DNA of 64,000 nucleotides from Sycon ciliatum (Eukaryota > Porifera > Calcarea > Leucosolenida > Sycettidae), in the NCBI RefSeq assembly GCF_964019385.1, contig NC_088655.1:17784690-17848689 (forward strand). Direction: 5' to 3'. The translations under genes and the position numbers were made by a program. Shown here piece by piece: positions 57,375 through 64,000 of this stretch. Position 1 is the first letter of the stretch, and each line of letters starts with the position of its first letter. The notes under the pieces are model-generated. The model searched no databases, was not told the origin of the DNA, and saw nothing but the letters and a program-made list of their open reading frames with translations.

Positions 57375-59084
57375 TTATGGGAACAATCTTACTTGAACAA
57401 TGTTGTTTGTGTTGTATGTTTTTTGAAACTCCCCCGCATGAGTTTTCAGGCGAGAAAGATGTCCATCATAATTAGGGTTATTGATTAACATATTTCCAAT
57501 TACTTTAGGCAGATGTCCGCGAAGGTATTTGTCATTCGGAGTCAGACTCTTCAGAAGTATCCTCTTCATCTCCATCGAGAACATCCTTTCCTTGGTCTTG
57601 TGAATCTTGCGATTTGCTGGTGCCACATTCACTACCCGGTTGAGTGCTTTTCTAATATTCTTCTTGGACCGTTGATTGTCAAACCAATTTCGTATGGTTT
57701 TTGTCATTACGGCAAAACTGTTAGCCAACTCGGCTAACTTTTGTGCAGATGGCCAATGATCTTGAGCAAATTCATCAGTCAGAACAGCATACTGATACTG
57801 TGAAAGTAGCTTGCAGGCTCGGCCACTTCGAAATTTGGTAGAACTTGTATCTCGTGGGGGATTAACGTTCCGGTTTACGTCATCTAGCCATGCTTTGAAT
57901 ATAAGGTACAACGAATTCATTTTAGCATCAGCAAATAAACGTCTTCTAAAATTTTTGATAGAGTGCTCAGTGTTTGGAAATTTGGCACCATAAGATATGC
58001 AGACTATGGATGCGAGTCTTTTTTGTGTAATGTTTGCCCGATCTCTTGCTGTTTTGATCAATTCGCAGAACGCCTTATGATCATAACTCAATATATCTGC
58101 CTTTGCCGCCGGAGAAGAGTGATCCATTGTACTTGGTAGTGGGAGATTTGGGGATGATCCGTAATCGCTTGTTGTCTGCCCAAGCGAAGCGTTCTCGCTA
58201 TTTTCCTGTTGTGACGTACTCAAGGCTAAAGAAGAAGCAATCCCAGGTAAACTAAAAGGCGTATCTCTTTGTGTTGTCAATAATCTTCTATAGGCTGGTG
58301 GCGGATATGGGGATGCTGCATGGCGCCTTGTGCTCTCTGTATGAGAAACATACTCACGGTTTTGCTGTTGCGAGTTACTGACGGCCGAAGAAGAAGCATA
58401 TCCCTGTAAAGCAGATGGTGTATCGTGCTGCGCTGAACTGCGGGTATTTGATCTACTTCTTTGGTCTTGGGAGCGAGATGCGGATGGTGTGTAATTCCTT
58501 GTACTCGGAACAAGTGAAACGTTCTCTGAGTAATGCTGCCACTGGTGTTGCTCCTGCTGTGGATTGAGGGAGGAATTAAACGAGATGCCTTCTAGTCCCT
58601 CTTTTACTCCATGATGCTGAGTAGGAGAGCTTGAAGCAACAGCAGATGATAGCCCTGAACCAATAGTTACATCCGGTTCGACGCGTCCGGAAGTGAAGTA
58701 GTTTGTTTCCGTTTGAGTTGGCAGCCAACGGCCAATTTCTTGAACGTCGTTGGCGACTCGCTTCCAATCCGATGCGTCGTCTTTAGCAACATCGAGCGGT
58801 TTGTCTTTGGAGGATTGTCGTGTCGTGATCTTCTGAAGCACGGCCGTAAGCTCATTTCGCAGAGGATACGAGTCCAAGTCATGCTCCAGTTCCAGGCTTA
58901 GCCTTGGTGAACTATCCGATGACGTTAGTATCGCCATGGATGTGGTTGATTGATGACTGAATTGTGATGGGGCACTAGTTACGATCTCAGTGCTGGCCGA
59001 CGATGTTCTGTTCTTTGCTGGTGCAGTTGAAGACTGGACGCAAGAGGAAACACCGGTCGCAGTTCGTGGTGGTTGGTCAGCCAT
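57375..59084 (-). CDS. POU-homeodomain-like transcription factor, gene C (homeodomain Asn51 kept, altered C terminus)
   Basis: Open frame of 569 codons from ATG 59082-59084 (MADQPP), chosen as in gene B because of the conserved CTTTCAG word just upstream. It has a Ser/Gln-rich N-terminal half with the shared YPLRNELTAVLQKI block. Compared with gene B it lacks a stretch of about 25 residues around residue 145-170. The POU-specific-like domain (FCELIKTARDRANITQ, SYGAKF, LIFKAWLDDV) is followed by a homeodomain at ~422-481 ending WFDNQRSKKN, which keeps the DNA-contacting Asn51 lost in A and B. Just after the homeodomain a 7-bp deletion near 57645, relative to A and B, shifts the frame. The acidic tail is replaced by 88 residues translated from former tail and 3' UTR. 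It is a putative nuclear DNA-binding protein. Whether the new tail is tolerated is unknown. Confidence 0.75.
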   Translation of the reverse strand: MADQPPRTATGVSSCVQSSTAPAKNRTSSASTEIVTSAPSQFSHQSTTSMAILTSSDSSPRLSLELEHDLDSYPLRNELTAVLQKITTRQSSKDKPLDVAKDDASDWKRVANDVQEIGRWLPTQTETNYFTSGRVEPDVTIGSGLSSAVASSSPTQHHGVKEGLEGISFNSSLNPQQEQHQWQHYSENVSLVPSTRNYTPSASRSQDQRSRSNTRSSAQHDTPSALQGYASSSAVSNSQQQNREYVSHTESTRRHAASPYPPPAYRRLLTTQRDTPFSLPGIASSLALSTSQQENSENASLGQTTSDYGSSPNLPLPSTMDHSSPAAKADILSYDHKAFCELIKTARDRANITQKRLASIVCISYGAKFPNTEHSIKNFRRRLFADAKMNSLYLIFKAWLDDVNRNVNPPRDTSSTKFRSGRACKLLSQYQYAVLTDEFAQDHWPSAQKLAELANSFAVMTKTIRNWFDNQRSKKNIRKALNRVVNVAPANRKIHKTKERMFSMEMKRILLKSLTPNDKYLRGHLPKVIGNMLINNPNYDGHLSRLKTHAGEFQKTYNTNNIVQVRLFP

Positions 59085-60029
59085 ATGAACGTTCTGAAAG
59101 ATACCCGTTATTTGTCCTCTGCACCCGCAACACAATACAAATAGAAGACAAATTGAGCAGTGAGAGAAAATATTTGAATTTGGTGTTCGAAGAAAACCAA
59201 CTACAACGGATAGAAAGAAAGCTGATAAGCTACGAGCTTGAAAGTTGTCTACGGGCATTGAAAACTGCAGCCTGGACTAACGCGTTTTGAGCTTCCTCAG
59301 GGGATATATTTCACAGCTTCTGTTGCTAAAGTTAGGGCTGAAAAATTACCCACAAGTAAAAGGTGTTCGCTGTTAGTAACACTTGGTAGAAAAGAATCAC
59401 AACTGGAATGTGATAAGATTTCACACTCAATCACCGCGTCCATAAAATTTCAGCTACTTGAGCATGCTTAAACGCGTCAGTACGTCAGTATGTTCTCACA
59501 TGTGCGTATCGCTAAATCATTTAATAATCTAAAACTTTTCATATTTGCATCACTCAGCCTTACCTTTGCAATTATAGCATTCGAATTCACACTTGTCCAG
59601 CTTGACACACCGTCAGCTATCGTTACTTCTGTGTACTTGTTACCTACTATAGTCGATATACTTCATATATTATACGTTTTAGGTTTCTCAAGTCTGGCAC
59701 CTTTATTCACTTCTATGTGTACGAGGTCACCAGTTGTCCAAGCTGTTTTAGGCTGCATATCTTTGCGCTATTGGTATCAAATTCCTTTCCGAGGGCCCTC
59801 AAAGTCGGTTCTCAGCTTCCAGGAGCAACGCTGACTTATTCTGCACTCTGGTGTGTCACGAGGTGTTTGTCACGCTGAAAACGGAGGAGAGGGAGTGTTA
59901 CAAGGCATATTTTTGTTATAATTATTATAACAAAAATATTCCTTATGCTACAGACTCAGAGGGTAAAGTGGAGAGACGAAGAGCAGTGACGATGAAGACC
60001 CCACGGCTAGAACAGTATCTAACGACCAT
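59085..60029 (-). promoter_or_regulatory. Upstream region of POU-like gene C
   Basis: Conserved with 37125-38050. A short perfect-looking inverted repeat, ATATTTTTGTTATAA with TTATAACAAAAATAT, lies at about 59908-59940. No promoter motif is called. Confidence 0.45.
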
Positions 60030-60275
60030 GGGGCGGGCGGAGTGAATGCCCCATGGGCTTCTCAAGTGTCCGCAAGCGTGGCCGTAACGTGTGCGTATTC
60101 CAACACCATATCATAGTAGTAGAATAAATATACCATGGAGACAACAGCAGTGGGACGTCCGGCCAAGTTGGTGGTGAGTGAGCTCACGGACTGAATGCCC
60201 CCAGGGGCCTCTCGCGTCACCACTTGCCGTACTGTGTTGGAGGGCGAAGTCTGAACTGTCACCCTTTGTCATGCA
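60030..60275. mobile_element. Repeat W, end fragments
   Basis: Contains ACCATGGAGACAACAGCAGT, GTGAGTGAGCTCACG, GAATGCCCCCAGGGGCCTCT and CTGAACTGTCACCCTT, matching one TIR of the element at 55745-56520, preceded by GTGGCCGTAACGTGTGCG. Confidence 0.6.
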
Positions 60276-60572
60276 GGTTCTCACACGCAACGGGAAGACT
60301 TCGTGGTAGTAAAATAGATTTGGCACACAACAAAAGACAACCCTTTCTCTCTTCTTTTCGAAGAGCCGAACTAATTACTTGCCGAGCCTCATTCAAAGCA
60401 AACTCTGAAAAGCCCTACACTAGTACGGGATTCAGCGCAGAGCAAAAAGTAGTCATGATACAATGCATGCAGTGTAGCCGTGAACACTGGTGAACAAAGA
60501 ATGCAGTAGGCTGGCAGCACGTGACCCGTGGTACCGCAGAACGCGACGCGTCGACGGCGTCGCGGCTTAGAA

Positions 60573-60938
60573 CTAGAGAGGTTAGGTTTCACGTAAAAGT
60601 CTTACGTCCGTGAACTTTTACGTCAAAAGTGAAAAAACTCACGGAATATTTGACGTGTTTTTCGTGAGTTGACTGTCCCGCACGTAAGTTCATGACGTGA
60701 GTTTTTGGAAGTTTCGCTTGGTTATGCCGACCAAATTTGTTTGAGTTTCCGGAATTTTATCGAGTTTTATCGAGTTTGTTGGAAGACTTGATATTTGTGC
60801 GAACTAAACCCGAATCCTGCCATGCATAATTTCACTTCACGTCCCACGTGAAACTCAACCTCTAAAATTACATGTAACGTGAGATTTGCACCGCGTTTTG
60901 AAAAAAGGCAAAAAACGTGTAACTTAACCTCTCTAATG
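60573..60938. mobile_element. MITE with TAGAGAGGTTA ends (TA target duplication, Tc1/mariner-like)
   Basis: The left end GAGAGGTTAGGTTTCACGT and the right end (reverse complement GAGAGGTTAAGTTACACGT) are flanked by TA on both sides. The interior is full of ACGTGA/TCACGT words in both orientations and has no transposase. Confidence 0.65.
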
Positions 60939-61233
60939 AAAGGAAACACTGCAAGAGAAGACAAAACGAAAATACATGTCCCTTTGTCAAAACTTAGAAG
61001 AAACAAACAAAATGCCACCAAGAGACATTTTGAGAGTCAACGTCAATACTCTTGTGCCGTTGTGCAAATTCTTGTCTTGCATTGTGCAATGAAAGAAACA
61101 AACAATCTACGAAATAACTCGTGAACTAACTGTAGGCTAAATGGCTACATGTACGCGAAATTGCGTTCCAAAATAAACTGAACTTTCTGAGACATTTCAT
61201 ATTTCACATCCTGAGAGAAATATTGAATAAATA
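60939..61233. other. Unassigned DNA
   Basis: No feature is recognised. It may belong to the retroelement cut by element Y. Confidence 0.4.
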
Positions 61234-61237
61234 TTAA

Positions 61238-63490
61238 GAGAGCATGTCTGAGAAAACCAGAACATATGTGCAAGTCGATCTCTCAGATTTCGCTCAAATT
61301 TTGCAGGTAGGTTTGCTTTGGGGTGTAGATCGACATTCCAAAGCCCGCACAAAATCTTTTGAAGGGAACCATGAAATTGGCATACCCCTCAATATTGGCC
61401 CAATATTGGCACGATTTATGGGTCTACAAACGAGCCACGGCACAGCGTACAAGAACAAGCTACGAACAAAACTCCATCAAGCCATCATTACCTCACCTTA
61501 GAAGAGTTCTTGGGGCAGCACCACTTAGCCACGCCAGCATCCCAGAAGACGAGGGCAATCATCCCTTGACGCCACAAATGATCGTCTTGAAAATAGCCAA
61601 ATTACAAGCGCTGATAAAACAGCGAGCTACGTCCTCAATTAGCAAACACTATACACCGGCAGATAGTAGAACACCTCTTCTAGCACTGAGGACATGTCCC
61701 CCATCATCCTTTTGGGGTTTTCTTGAAATAAACAATTTTGAAATTTTCCACTCGACCATTCTGAAATACGTCCAAACTCATACCTGCGCTGGAAAGCTCG
61801 CCCCTCCGCGACGTCTAGTCAGCAATTTCTACTCCAACACCACTCCCAACGCTGCAGAACAAAGTGTATTGTTGACTCTGACAAGGAAAAGCAGCGGTGA
61901 TCACTTGTCACTCCAAACGACAAGCTTCTCCTTGCGCCACCAACATTTTTCGTTGCAACAGTTGATGCAAAAGTGACTGAATTTTTGCGTGTAGTTTTTG
62001 GATTTTCCTGCAAGAGGAATGATGAAATCACGTGCCTCGTGACACAAGAATGCCAGGTCTCGTAGATCACGGTTCAGCAGTTGTTCCGAGTCACCTTGAT
62101 CAAGCGCTCCTGCACTTACATGGATCACCCGTTGATCTAGATCGGATCAAGTGCATCTTGATGTCCAGCTCAAGAGCACGCATGTCGTGTTGTAGGCCTT
62201 CCAGCTGGGACTTTCCCTCAACATGCAGCACAGAGACGGGCGTGTAGGGTCAAATCACGTTGTTCATGACGTAAGAAATCTGCCATGTGGCCGCGCCACA
62301 TACTTCATGCAACCAGTGTTGGCCGCGTGCTGGTCAACTCCAAGCGACCTTGATGGCATGGACCACGCTCATTCCTTGCTGTTGCAGATCTACGTGGATC
62401 ATCAGCATGTAAACCAGCCGTAGTTCCTGTTGAACCATGTTCGGGATGAGCGAGGTTAGTGTGAAAAAATGCATCCCTGTTCTTACTGCAAGAGGAAATA
62501 TCTCCAAGAATTCTTGTCAATGCAATAATGCTAGCATTATAACGATAGTTTCTGCATGTTCTGAGCAGAGCATGCAAGAAATATAATGCATCTTACCTCC
62601 TCCCTCATGGTCCGTTTCGAATAGCGCCTCAGGAACGATCGTGATCGTGTGCATTGTGTCGTGTACCAGAAAGCATTATTCTACGTCACGATCCACGTGA
62701 TTTCTTCATTCCTCTTGCAGTAAAATCCAAAAACTACACGCAAAAATACAGTCACTTTTGCATCAACTGTTGCAACGAAAAATGTTGGTGGCGCAAGGAG
62801 AAGCTTGTCGTTTGGAGTGACAAGTGATCACCGCTACTTTTCCTTGTCAGAGTCAACAATACACTTTGTTCTGCAGCGTTGGGAGTGGTGTTGGAGTAGA
62901 AATTGCTGACTAGACGTCGCGGAGGGGTGAGCTTTCCTGCGCAGGTATGAGTTTGGACGTATTTCAGAATGGTCGAGTGGAAAAATTCAAAATTGTTTAT
63001 TTCAAGAAAACCCCAAAAGGATGATGGGGGACATGTCCTCAGTGCTAGAAGAGGTGTTCTACTATCTGCCGGTGTATAGTGTTTGCTTATTGAGGACGTA
63101 GCTCGCTGTTTTATCAGCGCTTGTAATTTGGCTATTTTCAAGACGATCATTTGTGGCGTCAAGGGATGATTGCCCTCGTCTTCTGGGATGCTGGCGTGGC
63201 TAAGTAGTGCTGCCCCAAGAACTCTTCTAAGGTGAGGTAATGATGGCTTGATGGAGTTTTGTTCGTAGCTTGTTCTTGCACGCTGTGCCGTGGCTCGTTT
63301 GTTGACCCATAAATCGTGCCAATATTGGGCCAATATTGAGGGGTATACCAATTTCATGGTTCCCTTCAAAAGATTTTGTGCGGGCTTTGGAATGTCGATC
63401 TACACCCCAAAGCAAACCTACCTGCAAAATTTGAGCGAAATCTGAGAGATCGACTTGCACATATGTTCTGGTTTTCTCAGACATGCTCTC
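61238..63490. mobile_element. Element Y, complete: ~815-bp inverted arms, TTAA target duplication
   Basis: TTAA at 61234-61237 and 63491-63494 flanks a 2253-bp element whose ends are GAGAGCATGTCTGAG and its reverse complement. The arms 61238-62052 and 62676-63490 are about 98% identical in inverted orientation. The centre (62053-62675) is unique. Frames of 85 and 205 codons appear in both arms but contain no known domain. TTAA specificity is shared by piggyBac and Kolobok superfamilies; no transposase is visible, so superfamily is open. Partial single-ended copies lie at 13856-14232 and 19914-20600. Confidence 0.8.
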
Positions 63491-63552
63491 TTAAATATTC
63501 ACTAGTCTGAGGGAAAGAGACAAACGGGAAAGGTCTGAAGAAAAAATTGACT

Positions 63553-63624
63553 GTCACCACCAGGACTCGAACCAGGGACCCTCGCTTGTAGCTAGCGATG
63601 CTCTAACCACTGAGCTATGGTGTA
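63553..63624 (-). tRNA. tRNA-like sequence, apparent anticodon CTA, probable pseudogene or SINE/LTR-embedded
   Basis: On the minus strand the D arm is perfect (GCTC-AGTGGTTA-GAGC). The anticodon stem is TCGCT/AGCGA with loop AGCTACA, giving CTA at 63589-63591, and the T arm contains GGTTCGAGTCC. Defects: the acceptor stem pairs only 5 of 7, the T stem has a T-T mismatch, and position 33 is G rather than U. These argue against a working tRNA. It lies about 230 bp downstream of the BEL/Pao-like stop, in the region expected to be LTR. Confidence 0.55.
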
Positions 63625-63748
63625 GTCGTCATCCCAGCGTAGACTGTTCAACATTTTCTTCAGACTCCGTAACTCACACTTCCTGTGAATCCACACAAAT
63701 ATTAAATACATAATAAAAAAACATATGGCCACGACGGCCTTCCCAACA
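63625..63748 (-). repeat. Probable start of the 3' LTR of a BEL/Pao-like element
   Basis: On the minus strand a purine-rich AATGAGGGGG tract (63751-63762) is followed by TATGTTGGGAAGGCC. A polypurine tract then TGTTGGG is the usual 3' LTR boundary. The other end of the LTR is not visible. Confidence 0.5.
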
Positions 63749-63853
63749 TACCCCCTCATTGACACATCCGTATCAAAGAATGAGTAAAATGAGAAAAGCG
63801 ATCGAACTGACTAAAGATGGCGATAAGTCCATCTAAAAAGTGCGTACGGACTG

Positions 63854-64000
63854 TCAGCCTTCCACAACCGGACATAGCCGTACAACTGACTTGGTTACCT
63901 GCTTGCCTCCGACCTGGAGCTTAGCGACACACACTCTGCCGTCAGAACCAGGGTAGACCTCCAACACCAGTCCAAGAGGCCACCTGCCACGGGGGTATCA
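63854..64000 (-). CDS. C-terminal end of a BEL/Pao-like retrotransposon polyprotein (integrase tail), partial
   Basis: Minus strand, entering from the right edge and ending at TGA 63854-63856. The frame reads [19 protein letters not shown], then [11 protein letters not shown] and [11 protein letters not shown]. The R-W-x-L-G/A-x-V-x-E-V-x-x-G-x-D-G pattern followed by V-x-R-L-x-P is the C-terminal module of integrases in BEL/Pao-type LTR retrotransposons. This module contacts DNA during integration. The catalytic core lies outside the window, and gypsy-type elements have a similar tail, so the superfamily is likely, not certain. No frameshift is seen in this short piece. Confidence 0.7.

Noticed and set aside
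61359-61976. 205-codon frame in element Y, also present at 62752-63369
   Set aside because: It appears in both inverted arms by duplication; it has no domain, and the related arm at 19914-20600 does not keep the frame open.

Overview
The window is eukaryotic and almost certainly from a metazoan, probably an aquatic invertebrate. It carries the last exon of an adhesion-type GPCR, three POU-homeodomain-like genes, splice-site-like signals, and a dense, nested set of transposable elements: LINEs, Penelope-like, DIRS/Ngaro-like, BEL/Pao-like, an ISL2EU-like DNA transposon, MITEs and satellites. A sponge or cnidarian is a guess; the sequence alone does not settle it. Host coding sequence is sparse, and most long open frames are satellite or transposon artefacts.

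Layout. 0-0.8 kb: last exon of an adhesion GPCR. 0.85-10 kb: inverted-repeat elements, a degenerate repeat field and an 18-bp minisatellite. 10.5-20.6 kb: a tandem segmental duplication, each unit holding repeat X, a 5'-truncated LINE and part of a TTAA-flanked element (Y). The second unit is interrupted by a 590-bp tandem-repeat element with an 11-bp target-site duplication. 21-30 kb: LINE and short-repeat relics, a 2.1-kb perfect (TTG)n tract and otherwise unassigned DNA. 30.5-38 kb: POU-like genes A (frameshifted) and B (intact), both on the minus strand. 38.15-50.2 kb: a 228-bp tandem array split by an 8.8-kb DIRS/Ngaro-like element, which itself contains a 2.95-kb DNA transposon. The array is followed directly by the endonuclease end of a Penelope-like element and an inverted array fragment. 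50.2-56.5 kb: a TIR element in two copies, a Penelope-like RT fragment, a SINE-like insert and another TIR element. 57-59.3 kb: POU-like gene C. 60-64 kb: a MITE, a complete Y element with ~0.8-kb inverted arms, a tRNA-like sequence and the end of a BEL/Pao-like polyprotein.

Most striking result. Two unrelated tandem repeats each contain a complete hammerhead ribozyme motif. The 228-bp family (38.15-39.0 and 47.8-49.0 kb, inverted at 49.96-50.2 kb) and the 590-bp family (15.66-17.34 kb) both show CTGANGA, stem II, GAAA, a very short stem III with a 2-nt loop, a GTC cleavage triplet and a closing stem I. This is the layout reported for Penelope-associated and retrozyme hammerheads. Stem II shows a compensatory base-pair change between direct and inverted copies of the 228-bp family. 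Both families pair direct copies with an inverted fragment at one end. The 228-bp array abuts a Penelope GIY-YIG endonuclease frame, and the 590-bp array sits inside a clean target-site duplication. Together this suggests non-autonomous ribozyme-bearing retroelements mobilised by Penelope-like enzymes.

The second theme is a POU-like gene cluster. Three paralogues lie on the same strand. Gene C keeps the invariant homeodomain Asn51; A and B have replaced it (Tyr, Arg). A is frameshifted inside the POU-specific domain, and C has lost the acidic tail by a 7-bp deletion.
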